64,000 nucleotides of DNA, from the NCBI GenBank assembly GCA_903833275.1, contig CAILEP010000034.1, forward strand, positions 1 through 64,000. The letters are read 5' to 3'. The stretch is from an uncultured Bdellovibrionales bacterium. Lineage in GTDB: Bacteria > Bdellovibrionota > Bdellovibrionia > Bdellovibrionales > UBA1609. Of this stretch, positions 33,641 through 42,255 are shown piece by piece (position 1 is the first letter of the stretch; each line of letters begins with the position of its first letter). A model generated the notes under the pieces. It was not told the origin of the DNA, did no database searches, and saw only the letters and a program-made list of their open reading frames with translations. The position numbers and the translations under genes were made by a program.

Positions 33641-35296
33641 CTAAGCCCCTTGCCCTGGCTTAATTTCTGAGACTGGGGCTACACGACGCTTATCACAGCG
33701 AACCCATGCCTCTGAATAAGAGGCATCGCCTGGCACAATCTCACACCACTCTTCACCATTTTTAAGTGCGAGAGTTTTCGTTATCTCAATACGGCGGCCC
33801 GGTTGAAAAACGTCAACGATTGTTGAGTTTACAGACGGGCCCATATGGATATTCGTTTTGCTATGGCCCACACCAATAATAACGGCTCGATAGCGATGGC
33901 CCGGCTCAAAAGTTATATTCAGTCTTTTCAAATCGGCGGTGTGAACAAAGTAGTGATCATGTGCCCCACATTGCCCCTGCGTCGACGCACTTTCCTCAAA
34001 GGTCACAAAGGTTGCATACGGCGGCACCGTAATTTCTGACCATTGCTGGCCAAATTTATCCGTTATCATTAAAAATACTTGTACCTTTTCAGCGCCTTCA
34101 CCCAAACTCTTAATATAACCACAATTAGAGGCCACACGATCATTGGCTACGGCCTGCAAACTGACCCGACCTTTTCGTAAAAAATGGGTGGGGTCTTGTT
34201 GCATACGGCCTGGCGACTGCCACTTGCCGATCTCTTCTTTTTGAACAAGGAGCTCATTTAGACTGTCGGTTTGTTCTTTTATTTTTTCGGTCGAAAACGA
34301 CAATCGAAAATTAGCGATAATTTCCAGAAAAGTCTTACGCTCGAGCGAACCTTCGGGCAAATAACGATGAAACATACTTGAATCATCGCGCACTAGACTC
34401 GCGAGATTTTTTTGAAAATTCACGTCATTTTCATTCTTGGTCATGTAGCGACAAACCGATCGACTGTTGTAGCGACCGGCCCAAGTGGCCCGAATCAAAT
34501 TCCATTGACGGCTCGCTTTTGAGCCCTTCATTTCGCTAAAGGGGTTATATGGGTTCGAAGTAAAGTCGCACTTAAACCGCTTCTGGTTCGAGTTAATTTC
34601 TTCAAACCCATCCCAAACATATTGAATTCCGTAATCGATAGAACGATAGACATTCATCAACATTACGGGCTCGAAAGCCGGAGCGTGATAGCGGGCATTG
34701 ACTTGCATAATCCCGGTGTCGCCAGTCGGCGACGAAAGCAGTTGGTTGACCTTCTCGTCTTTTGAGAAAAAACGGCAGTCCGGAAAGAGCGGGGTCAAGG
34801 GGTCACGATAAATCGCCCCGAGCACGCGCCTCGAAGAAGGCGGCTGATTCAATAGATTATTCGCCTGGTCGCTGCACACTTTGCCTTCAGATTCGCGAAA
34901 ATGAATCAATCGGCTTTCATGCTGTGGTACGGTCAGTGCCAGAACCAAAAAAGTAAAATAACCTTGGTTATTGGCCCCAACTCGATAGCCTAATATCGTG
35001 TTATCATGGGCCATTTGGTCGGCCTTCACGACGATATGCCGAAAAACTTTGGTTACGTAGTCTTGAGTTAGAGCCTGGTCGCCTGTTCTGGAAGGAAATA
35101 CCGGGCCCACCTGGCTTGAGTCGGCCGCCATGGTAAAAAACCGCGAGTCTTGGAAGATATTGGCCTGCATAAAATCGACGGGGCCTGCTTTGGGGGCAAA
35201 GACCGGATCGACCGAATCTTTGGCCCTTGCCGTAAAAGGTAACCCAAGTGACATAATTAGGGCTGAAATTAAGGCTAAATAATTGCCAGATCTCAT
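33641..35296 (-). CDS. Exported lytic-transglycosylase-like protein with SH3 domain
   Basis: Exported protein of 551 residues. After a signal peptide ending TARA comes a lysozyme-like SLT region: catalytic-type Glu in PQHESRL (E127) and the conserved GDTGIMQVN at 191-200, as in lytic transglycosylases that cleave peptidoglycan glycan strands. A helical middle part follows. The C-terminus (from about residue 470) is a bacterial SH3 domain with HMGPSVNSTIVDVFQPG and a WCEI...WVRC pattern, which usually binds cell wall. An AAGGAG ribosome site lies 8 bases before ATG 35296. It is the first gene of a pair with a membrane-anchored helical protein. Confidence 0.78.
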   Translation of the reverse strand: MRSGNYLALISALIMSLGLPFTARAKDSVDPVFAPKAGPVDFMQANIFQDSRFFTMAADSSQVGPVFPSRTGDQALTQDYVTKVFRHIVVKADQMAHDNTILGYRVGANNQGYFTFLVLALTVPQHESRLIHFRESEGKVCSDQANNLLNQPPSSRRVLGAIYRDPLTPLFPDCRFFSKDEKVNQLLSSPTGDTGIMQVNARYHAPAFEPVMLMNVYRSIDYGIQYVWDGFEEINSNQKRFKCDFTSNPYNPFSEMKGSKASRQWNLIRATWAGRYNSRSVCRYMTKNENDVNFQKNLASLVRDDSSMFHRYLPEGSLERKTFLEIIANFRLSFSTEKIKEQTDSLNELLVQKEEIGKWQSPGRMQQDPTHFLRKGRVSLQAVANDRVASNCGYIKSLGEGAEKVQVFLMITDKFGQQWSEITVPPYATFVTFEESASTQGQCGAHDHYFVHTADLKRLNITFEPGHRYRAVIIGVGHSKTNIHMGPSVNSTIVDVFQPGRRIEITKTLALKNGEEWCEIVPGDASYSEAWVRCDKRRVAPVSEIKPGQGA

Positions 35297-35336
35297 TAAT
35301 TGGCTCCTTGGGGCTTACGTGCGATCGCTTTCCTCA

Positions 35337-35365
35337 TTGTCTGCAAAAACGACACCGGTTATAAT
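35337..35365 (+). promoter_or_regulatory. Promoter of tatA
   Basis: TTGTCT (35337-35342), a 17-base spacer and a perfect TATAAT (35360-35365). The start codon is at 35393 with AAGGAG 5 bases before it, so this mRNA has a conventional leader. Confidence 0.6.
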
Positions 35366-35392
35366 AATAAAGACGAGTTATAAGGAGTATTT

Positions 35393-35629
35393 ATGGGTGG
35401 TTTGAGTCTTATTCATTGGCTGATTATTGTGGTTATCGTTCTCTTATTTATGGGCCCGAGCAAACTGCCCCAACTTGGCAAGTCTTTGGGTGAAGCCATT
35501 CGCGGTTTTAAAAAAGGCTTGAGCGAAGACGAAATTGATGTGACCGCGGCATCTCGCCGCGACCAACTTCGCGACAGTCAGGGCCAACAGACCCAACAAC
35601 AGGCTGAAAAAGAAAAAGATAAAGTCTAA
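35393..35629 (+). CDS. tatA: Twin-arginine translocase subunit TatA/E
   Basis: Small inner-membrane protein of 78 residues of the Tat system, which exports folded proteins. One N-terminal transmembrane helix (HWLIIVVIVLLFM), the hinge FMGPSKLPQLGKSLG, an amphipathic helix and a charged Gln-rich tail match the family. No tatB or tatC is adjacent, so the translocase is scattered in this genome. It has the best sigma70-type promoter in the window and a strong Shine-Dalgarno sequence. Its stop codon forms part of a terminator hairpin. Confidence 0.95.
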   Translation: MGGLSLIHWLIIVVIVLLFMGPSKLPQLGKSLGEAIRGFKKGLSEDEIDVTAASRRDQLRDSQGQQTQQQAEKEKDKV

Positions 35630-35648
35630 ACCAATCTTCGTTGGTTTA
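35627..35648. terminator. Bidirectional terminator between tatA and transketolase
   Basis: TAAACCAA (35627-35634) and TTGGTTTA (35641-35648) form a perfect 8-base-pair stem around TCTTCG. The left arm contains the tatA stop codon. T-rich sequence follows on both strands, so it can serve both convergent genes. Confidence 0.55.
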
Positions 35649-35662
35649 TTTGAGCGAGGCCA

Positions 35663-37738
35663 TTAGGCCTTCGCTGATTTCACTGCGTGAATAATGGCCT
35701 GCGCATCGAGGCCGTGTTTTTGATAAAGCTCGATTGCATTGTATGCACTTTGACCAAATTCGCCTTTAACTCCCAATGATTTCAATTTGAATTGCACCCC
35801 AGCTTGCGCGAGGGCGTGAGTGACAAGCGAACCCATCCCGCCGATCAATTGGTGATCGTCGACGGTAATAAGTTGCGAGCCGGTGTTGCGTAGGCAGGTG
35901 CGAATAGTGTTTACGTCAGGGGTGTTAATAATCGACGGGTTAACGACTGCCACGCCGATTTCTTCGCGCTCGAGAGCATAGGCCGCCTCAAGGGCCTGAT
36001 GCAAAAGCGCACCGGCAGCCACGATCGTTGCTCGGCCTGAAAAGCGATCTGTGTTATCGAAAACCACTTGAGCGTGGCCAAGTTTGTAATCGAAATCTGG
36101 CGGCAAATATGTCGGCGGAAAGTTTTCGCGACCCAAGAAAAAAATATGACTTCGCGGTGACCCACCCGCTTTACGAGTGTTGGCATACTCTTCGATAGCT
36201 TGAGAAACGAGTGCTTCGGCCTCATGACTCGAAGTCAGAATATGAACCGCCGTGTGCGGTATCGAACTCATCATCGCAATGTAACTTAACGCCTGATGAG
36301 AGGCCCCGTCGGCGGCATCTTGAAAACCAATGTGAGAATAAAACGCCAAAATCGGCGCATCCGAAAGCGCGGCCATCATGACCGGCAACGCGCCCTTGGT
36401 TACTCCAAATTGGGCGAAAGTATCCACCACCGGGATGAACCCTTCTTTGGCCATCCCCGCGGCCATGCTCACCATGTTAGATTCAGCCACCCCAACGTCT
36501 TGCGTGAGTTGCGGAAATTCTTTTTGAAACCCCGCTACACCTGTTGAACCGGGCAAATCTGAAGATACCGAAAAAATTGGATAACCGGCTTTTTTCATTT
36601 TGATGAGGGCCTTGCTAACCCCGACTTGGACTTTTTCTGTGACCACTTTTTGGGCGGCCGCTGCCGCCGATTTTTTCTTCGCGTTGTCCTGAACAAGAGT
36701 CTCGGCCCAAGCGTAAAACTCAGCCGGAACTTTGCCTTCGTTGGGTTGCGGGCTTGTAGGCTTATGGCTGTAAATTTCGTCAATAAAGGCCTTTAAATCT
36801 TTAGGGTCTGAGAGCGGAAATCCGTGACCGCCTGACGACGACTGCTCTGTTTTCAAAACACCAAAGCCCTTAATCGTGCGCGCGTGGATCGCGACCGGGC
36901 GCTTCGGGTTCATGCGCGCTTCGTATATGGCCCACTCAATAGTTTCGGTGCATTTTTGCAAATCGTGACCGTTTTCAATGCGTGTAACATTCCAACCAAA
37001 ATGAGAGAGCGCTTCGAATGTTGGCTGCATGCTAAAAGCATCTTGATCAATTCGACCTGAAAGCTTGGTGTTATTATCGCTGATAATTAATACGTAGGGG
37101 TTCATTTTACCTTTGGCGGCGAGGCCAGGTATGGCGACCATCGCCTCGCGGGCTTCGCCCTCCATGCAGGCACCATCTGAGATCGCGGTGATCGTCATGC
37201 GATCGCTCGAGCCCGAGAGCTGATCGGCAAAACAAAGCCCCTGCGATTGCGGAAAGCAAGAGCCAAGTGGCCCATTGCTCATGTAAACCGCTTGCGGAAA
37301 TAAGTGCGCCTCACCGTGGCCAGTAAGCTGACTTTGTATTGATCGAAAACCCTTGAGCGACTCAAGTGTAAGGTCAGCGAAACCATAATTGGCTTTAAGT
37401 GCATAAAGCCCGTTCTCGCAATGGCCAGCATCGTTGAGGACATGAAAGAGCTCGTGCCATTGACGGTTTTTCTTCTTGGCCTCGTGAAAAACCAAGCCAT
37501 GTAAAGCCGACATAAGTTCAGCAAATGCTGACGGGCCTCCGAAGTGCGATGCGGCCCCACCGAGAACCGCTTGCATGTCCATGAGGGCCACCAATGCTCG
37601 GGTTGCGGTAGGGTCGGCAACCTCAATCGTCTCACCCGACTTCAATTTTACCGTACGCGCGTATTTGGGGCCGTGCGAGGGGTTAGGGGCCAGCTTGCTT
37701 CGGATTTGCATCGGGGTTTCATGAAAAGCGGTGGTCAT
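35663..37738 (-). CDS. tkt: Transketolase
   Basis: Thiamine diphosphate enzyme of the pentose phosphate pathway, transferring two-carbon ketol units. Full length at 691 residues. The N-terminal region has GPLGSCFPQSQGLCFAD; the cofactor motif reads SDGACMEGE...SDNN, where most members have GDG; the pyrimidine domain with AAGMAKEGFIPVV and the C-terminal domain follow. The loop GGHGFPLSD contains the substrate-binding His. The altered SDG start of the ThDP motif is conservative. A weak AAAGG ribosome site precedes ATG 37738. It is divergent from the adenosine deaminase gene. Confidence 0.93.
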   Translation of the reverse strand: MTTAFHETPMQIRSKLAPNPSHGPKYARTVKLKSGETIEVADPTATRALVALMDMQAVLGGAASHFGGPSAFAELMSALHGLVFHEAKKKNRQWHELFHVLNDAGHCENGLYALKANYGFADLTLESLKGFRSIQSQLTGHGEAHLFPQAVYMSNGPLGSCFPQSQGLCFADQLSGSSDRMTITAISDGACMEGEAREAMVAIPGLAAKGKMNPYVLIISDNNTKLSGRIDQDAFSMQPTFEALSHFGWNVTRIENGHDLQKCTETIEWAIYEARMNPKRPVAIHARTIKGFGVLKTEQSSSGGHGFPLSDPKDLKAFIDEIYSHKPTSPQPNEGKVPAEFYAWAETLVQDNAKKKSAAAAAQKVVTEKVQVGVSKALIKMKKAGYPIFSVSSDLPGSTGVAGFQKEFPQLTQDVGVAESNMVSMAAGMAKEGFIPVVDTFAQFGVTKGALPVMMAALSDAPILAFYSHIGFQDAADGASHQALSYIAMMSSIPHTAVHILTSSHEAEALVSQAIEEYANTRKAGGSPRSHIFFLGRENFPPTYLPPDFDYKLGHAQVVFDNTDRFSGRATIVAAGALLHQALEAAYALEREEIGVAVVNPSIINTPDVNTIRTCLRNTGSQLITVDDHQLIGGMGSLVTHALAQAGVQFKLKSLGVKGEFGQSAYNAIELYQKHGLDAQAIIHAVKSAKA

Positions 37739-37823
37739 GCTTGAGCCTTTCGAATTAAATGGATCCCCATGATCTATCGCGACCTTAGACTTTGCGTCAA
37801 CTTATGACCAAAAATGAAAATCC

Positions 37824-37852
37824 TTGAGGTCGAATTGAGATCCTTCTATTGT
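37824..37852 (+). promoter_or_regulatory. Predicted leaderless promoter of the adenosine deaminase gene
   Basis: TTGAGG (37824-37829), a 17-base spacer, TATTGT (37847-37852), then 8 bases to ATG 37861. No Shine-Dalgarno sequence. Confidence 0.45.
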
Positions 37853-37860
37853 CTAACATT

Positions 37861-38880
37861 ATGAAAAAAACCGATAAACTACCCGTTGAGTTGCTGCCAA
37901 AGGTCGAACTGCACAGGCATTTGGAGCTTTCACTTCGTCATTCAACGATTCGCGAGTTAGCCCCCCAATTTGGCATCGAAATACCAAATGACAAGGTCTT
38001 TGCTGAACGCTTTCTAATTCGCGAGCCCATGCACGATTTGGGTTCCGTTCTTAATAAGTTTTTAGATACCCAGCTATTGCTAGGTAGCACCGATATTCTT
38101 GAACGCATCACTTATGAAGCCTGTGTCGACGCTTTTAAAGAAGGCATTCGCGTACTCGAACTGCGTTATGCGCCAACGTTTGTGCGCCACCGTCACGATC
38201 ACCTCAGTTTCGACAAAATTCATGAGGCCATCAGTAAAGGTGCGGCTCGAGCCGAAAAAGACCTCGAAATGGCCGTTGGGCTGATCTGCATTATTCAGCG
38301 TATTTTGCCTATAAAAGAAGCCGAACGGGTTACAGATTGGGCCATCGAACATAAAGAGAGTTTTGTCGGCCTCGATCTAGCTGACAACGAAGAGGGTTTT
38401 GATTCAAAACCCTTTTCACCGTTTTTTCTGAAGGCTCGAGATGCCGGGCTCGGTGTTACGATTCATGCCGGAGAAATTAATACCCCGAAAGCGCCACGCT
38501 ATGTGAAAGATGCCGTCGAATATTTGGGCGCCACTCGCATTGGCCATGGCGTTCAGGTTTATCGAGACGTTGAAATGCTTGAATATGTAATAGCACGCAA
38601 GATTGTTCTCGAACTTTGCTTAACGAGCAACTACCTCACTCAAGCTGTACCCGGCGAAATGGCGGCCCACCCATTTAAGAAGTTAATTAAAGCCGGCGTC
38701 CTAACCACCATCAATACCGATGACCCTGGTATTTTTGATACCGATATGAATAAAGAATATCGGCTGCTTAATGAACTATTTGATTTCACCGCACTTGATT
38801 TTGAGTTGTGCAATAATATCGCCGCACGCTCGAGTTTTATATCTCGAGAAAAAGTCGACCGCGTTTGGAAGCCAATTTAA
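37861..38880 (+). CDS. add: Adenosine deaminase family protein
   Basis: Zinc hydrolase of 339 residues with the amidohydrolase barrel, likely deaminating adenosine or adenine in purine salvage. The metal and catalytic motifs are all present: HRHLE near the N-terminus, HAGE, RIGHG and NTDDPGIF. The first motif has HLEL where classical enzymes have HLDG, which leaves substrate identity open. Aminodeoxyfutalosine deaminase is a relative, but the classical men pathway in this window argues against a futalosine role. ATG 37861 is preferred over TTG 37849, which falls in the -10 box. The stop overlaps the convergent gene by 4 bases. Confidence 0.88.
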   Translation: MKKTDKLPVELLPKVELHRHLELSLRHSTIRELAPQFGIEIPNDKVFAERFLIREPMHDLGSVLNKFLDTQLLLGSTDILERITYEACVDAFKEGIRVLELRYAPTFVRHRHDHLSFDKIHEAISKGAARAEKDLEMAVGLICIIQRILPIKEAERVTDWAIEHKESFVGLDLADNEEGFDSKPFSPFFLKARDAGLGVTIHAGEINTPKAPRYVKDAVEYLGATRIGHGVQVYRDVEMLEYVIARKIVLELCLTSNYLTQAVPGEMAAHPFKKLIKAGVLTTINTDDPGIFDTDMNKEYRLLNELFDFTALDFELCNNIAARSSFISREKVDRVWKPI

Positions 38881-39806
38881 AGTTGTGCGTCTCGCAAAAC
38901 ACTGCAAAGAGTGACCAAGTATTTCTGGTTCTCAACCTGTTCAAGGCCCATAGTGCAAAAACTTGATACCGCCGGAGTATAACTATATTTACCATCGCCG
39001 CCGCGCAGGTAATTAAAGTCTGGTATGTCTTTACTAAAATGAGCCGAGAGATTTACTCGGCGGACCATTTTGTCCTGCAAGAATTTGACCTGATCGTATT
39101 CGATATAGGTACCGCCAAACTGGCAGCTCGGGGCGCCACCACAGTTCGATTTATTCTGCATTGCTGCGGGTACATCAACCAAGCGATGCTCTGAATGCAC
39201 ATTGAAATAGCGAATGCAGTTATACTTAATACCGTCACCGTCATCGAGGGTTTGGCTGGTGCACGTGTCGGTCACTGCGCTCGGGTGAATAAAATCATTA
39301 AAGCCCGAGGCCAGTTTCATGCCAATTTGGGCAGCCGAGAGCGCCAATGTCGGCGCGCCGCCAGTGGTGGGGGCACTCGATTTATTGAATTTTAAATCGA
39401 GCTCGCGGTGAGCTTCGTCTCGAATTGCACCCGACGGAAAAAATGTCCAAAGATCTTCAAAGAGGGCAAACAAAACGGTCGTCGCATCTTCTTTTATGTC
39501 TAACAAACGATGGCTGTAACGCTTCGACATGATCACCGGGCCAATCTCAACTCGGTAATTTTCTTCGTAGGTCACAGATTGGCTAATTTTGCCGGTGGCG
39601 ATTGTAATGCCGGCGGTCGCCGCATCAACAACTTTTTGAACGTCCGCCGGGCTTGATTCGACGCCAAGGGGCGCATCCTTTTCTTCGATCTTCTTAATGC
39701 AACTGACAGAGGTAAAAACTGTGCCTGCGACCAATAGAATCACCAGCGCTGCTGCGAACGAAGTTGAAACAAACGAAGCGACTTTTCGAAGCGGCTGAAC
39801 ACTCAT
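38877..39806 (-). CDS. Exported or membrane-anchored protein of unknown function
   Basis: Unrecognised protein of 309 residues. A basic n-region and a hydrophobic segment end in FTSVSC, which could be a weak lipobox or a plain membrane anchor. The remaining part carries several cysteine pairs (DTCTSQ, YNCIRY, NCGGAPSCQ, FCTM, TLCS), suggesting a disulfide-rich periplasmic protein. The start is ATG 39806 because it forms TGATG with the stop of the upstream GNAT gene, a coupling arrangement; ATG 39833 is also in frame. Confidence 0.62.
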   Translation of the reverse strand: MSVQPLRKVASFVSTSFAAALVILLVAGTVFTSVSCIKKIEEKDAPLGVESSPADVQKVVDAATAGITIATGKISQSVTYEENYRVEIGPVIMSKRYSHRLLDIKEDATTVLFALFEDLWTFFPSGAIRDEAHRELDLKFNKSSAPTTGGAPTLALSAAQIGMKLASGFNDFIHPSAVTDTCTSQTLDDGDGIKYNCIRYFNVHSEHRLVDVPAAMQNKSNCGGAPSCQFGGTYIEYDQVKFLQDKMVRRVNLSAHFSKDIPDFNYLRGGDGKYSYTPAVSSFCTMGLEQVENQKYLVTLCSVLRDAQL

Positions 39807-40876
39807 CATACCGAATCCCATCCCCAAACCCATAGATCGATCGGAAACAATTTTTGATATTCGGGCTTGAGCGCGCCCTCCGGGAGAGGCCCAAATAGTA
39901 AACGCGTCACTTCATTGGGCGAGGCCAGCTGAATAAGATCAGCACGTGAACCGACCTGAAAGCCATTTTCCGTTCTTTCAATAACAAAATCGGCCAAGCC
40001 CAGTTGGCGGGCTCGACGCATGACTTTATTAAAAAGATTTTGATAATTAACCGGGCGAATCATGCCCAGGTAGCCTTCGTTGTAAGTGATCTTCCACTCT
40101 CGTAAATGCTGAATCAAATTTTTCGCGTAGGGTGGCATAATCACTGTGATCGGATGACCGATGTCGTTACGAATATGCCCGAGAAGCGGCATCAAGCTAG
40201 ACACTCCACCGCCCCACTCGTGAATATAACCTTTGAGGTCGGCGCCCTTACCCTCAATCGCGTAAGCCAAAAGTTGATTGTCGGCCCCCCACGCAGAGTA
40301 AACCCTTGAGTTTGGTATCTGTAGGTTTTTTCGAATGTCTTCAATTGTACGAATCGAACCGCAGGGGTGCTGCTGATAGAGCCGTAAAATAGCCTCGGGC
40401 GAAACCATGTTTGATTTTAGAATACGAACGGCCGACGGGCCGACGGGCGGTGCCTCTTCGATCACGATACTGATTTCGCGACCGGCGAGCTCGAAACCGA
40501 TTTTGCGATAGAAATCATAAAGGTCAGTCCATAATATTGCGAAGTCGGCGCCGGCCTCATTGGCAGAGGCGAGACAGCTCTCCATAATTTCGTTGCTAAG
40601 GCCTTTATTGCGATGGCTCGGCTCGGTCAAAACGCTACCAATTGCGGCCACCTTAAGAAGCCCGATGTGTGTTTTCAAAATAATATATTTCGTGGCGGCG
40701 TGGGCCAGCACGTGCCCCTGATCTTCTATGATCCGTAAATTTTCAAGATTGTTTTTGGTGAAAACTTGCGGATACTCGGCTTCAATCGACCACCCACTGT
40801 CGGATCGCAGGTGTTTGTTGAGAAAGCCAAGAACGTCACCAACTTCAGATTCTATGGGTGCGCGTGGGCGTGTCAT
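39806..40876 (-). CDS. GNAT-family N-acetyltransferase
   Basis: Acetyl-CoA-dependent acyltransferase of 356 residues; substrate unknown. The GNAT core lies in the first half: GSVLTEPSHRNKGLSNEIM is the acetyl-CoA loop (here R-x-K-G-L) and FYRKIGFELAG the family C-terminal strand. The second half (about 180 residues) has a separate fold, perhaps a second GNAT-like or sterol-carrier-like domain as in Eis-type proteins. ATG 40876 is fixed by GGAGG 5 bases upstream (40882-40886 region). It leads the exported-protein gene with a 1-base TGATG overlap. Confidence 0.85.
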   Translation of the reverse strand: MTRPRAPIESEVGDVLGFLNKHLRSDSGWSIEAEYPQVFTKNNLENLRIIEDQGHVLAHAATKYIILKTHIGLLKVAAIGSVLTEPSHRNKGLSNEIMESCLASANEAGADFAILWTDLYDFYRKIGFELAGREISIVIEEAPPVGPSAVRILKSNMVSPEAILRLYQQHPCGSIRTIEDIRKNLQIPNSRVYSAWGADNQLLAYAIEGKGADLKGYIHEWGGGVSSLMPLLGHIRNDIGHPITVIMPPYAKNLIQHLREWKITYNEGYLGMIRPVNYQNLFNKVMRRARQLGLADFVIERTENGFQVGSRADLIQLASPNEVTRLLFGPLPEGALKPEYQKLFPIDLWVWGWDSV

Positions 40877-40974
40877 AAAGACCTCCAACTCTTAGACTAT
40901 CACGCTCGTTCACCGAAATGGCGTGTGGCCCTCGCGCATTACAACGAAAGTCTAGGCCAGAACTCAGATTATTT

Positions 40975-41003
40975 TTGCCTTTTCAGCGCTTAAGCTCTAT
41001 TTC
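40975..41003 (+). promoter_or_regulatory. Predicted leaderless promoter of nth
   Basis: TTGCCT (40975-40980), a 17-base spacer, TATTTC (40998-41003), then 8 bases to ATG 41012. A GAGG lies only 2 bases before the ATG, too close to act as ribosome site. Confidence 0.4.
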
Positions 41004-41011
41004 TCGAGGCA

Positions 41012-41710
41012 ATGAAAAAAATTCGACAGAAAACCAAGCAAAAAACCGTGCGAAAAACCCGAGAAAATATTCAAAACCTTGAGCAAAAAAAACAGCGCGC
41101 AGAGAAGATTATAGAACTTTTTAAGCGTTACAACCCCAACCCTAAATGTGCGCTCAATCATTCAACACCTGAAGAACTATTGATCGCGACAATTCTTAGT
41201 GCCCAATGTACGGACGAAAGAGTCAACATTGTGACCGCGTCGTTATTTAAAAAATACCGATCGATGGCTGACTTTGCCTCTGCCGACCTAACCGTACTTG
41301 AACAAGACATCCGCTCGACTGGCTTTTACAAAAATAAAGCCAAAAGCATAAAGTCATGTGCTGCCGCCATCTGCAAAGAACACAAAGGGCGTGTACCGCA
41401 AAATATTGAGGCCCTCATCAAACTCGCTGGGGTTGGCCGCAAAACGGCGAATGTTGTACTCGGAAACTCATTCGGAATCTCGTCAGGGGTCGTCGTCGAC
41501 ACCCACGTTACCCGACTCTCGCATCGCCTGGACCTCTCGCGCGCCAAAACCGCCGAAAAGATAGAAGACGACTTGATTGCGATCATCGACAAGCCCCATT
41601 GGATCAACTTCTCGCATTGGCTCATATTGCACGGGCGCGCCGTTTGCAAAGCGCGCAAACCCGCATGCGAAACCTGCTATCTTGAAGAGTTGTGCCCGAA
41701 AAGGCTTTGA
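41012..41710 (+). CDS. nth: Endonuclease III
   Basis: Base-excision repair glycosylase/AP lyase that removes oxidised pyrimidines. The 232 residues include a basic N-terminal extension of about 25 residues. The helix-hairpin-helix is LAGVGRKTANVV with catalytic K144, the catalytic Asp is D163 in VVDTHV, and the [4Fe-4S] ligands are C212, C219, C222 and C228. With mutY, this is the second iron-sulfur DNA glycosylase of the window. DoxX follows 32 bases downstream. Confidence 0.96.
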   Translation: MKKIRQKTKQKTVRKTRENIQNLEQKKQRAEKIIELFKRYNPNPKCALNHSTPEELLIATILSAQCTDERVNIVTASLFKKYRSMADFASADLTVLEQDIRSTGFYKNKAKSIKSCAAAICKEHKGRVPQNIEALIKLAGVGRKTANVVLGNSFGISSGVVVDTHVTRLSHRLDLSRAKTAEKIEDDLIAIIDKPHWINFSHWLILHGRAVCKARKPACETCYLEELCPKRL

Positions 41711-41736
41711 CAGTGTTTGTCTGAGTTCGAGAAGAT
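41707..41736 (+). promoter_or_regulatory. Predicted leaderless promoter of the DoxX gene
   Basis: A perfect TTGACA (41707-41712) overlaps the nth stop codon. After 18 bases comes a weak GAAGAT (41731-41736), then 6 bases to ATG 41743. Confidence 0.35.
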
Positions 41737-41742
41737 AGCGGT

Positions 41743-42237
41743 ATGTTTGTTGCGTTTTTCGAAAGTGCAAGATATGTCGGCCACCTCTACCCCATTGCGC
41801 TTATGCGAATTTATATGGGTTATTACTTTTTCAATGTGGCCCTTACTCGCTTAAGCGGTGAGTTTCTCAATCAACCGCGACTTGCTCACATTATTACCGA
41901 AGGCCTGCCTCAGCGAGATTTACCGTCTTGGTATGTCAACCTGCTGCAAAACGTTGTCGTGCCCTATTGGCGCTTTTTCGCCTACTTCATCACCGTTTGT
42001 GAATTCATAATCGGCGTGACTTTTCTTATTGGTTTTCTGGTGCGGCCCGCAGCACTTTTAGGTATTTTTCTAATGATCAACTTTGTCTACGCCGGTGGCG
42101 GCACCACAGGCCCGCTCTCGATCGATTTACAGCAAACATTTTTAGCGCTTTTTATAATCATGTTTTGGGTCGGCGCCGGTCGCTGTTTTGGTTTTGATTT
42201 CTATTTTTACAAACGCCAACGTGGCCTTTGGTGGTAA
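41743..42237 (+). CDS. DoxX-family membrane protein
   Basis: Inner-membrane protein of 164 residues with four predicted helices and the DoxX pattern (MRIYMGYYFFNVALTRL at the first helix, CEFIIGVTFLIGFLVRPAALLG in the middle). Family members are linked to quinone-dependent redox functions such as thiosulfate:quinone oxidoreductase subunits, or have no known role. It is followed by an SDR gene 18 bases away, likely in the same transcript. Confidence 0.85.
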   Translation: MFVAFFESARYVGHLYPIALMRIYMGYYFFNVALTRLSGEFLNQPRLAHIITEGLPQRDLPSWYVNLLQNVVVPYWRFFAYFITVCEFIIGVTFLIGFLVRPAALLGIFLMINFVYAGGGTTGPLSIDLQQTFLALFIIMFWVGAGRCFGFDFYFYKRQRGLWW

Positions 42238-42255
42238 CACAAAAGGCTGTCTCGC

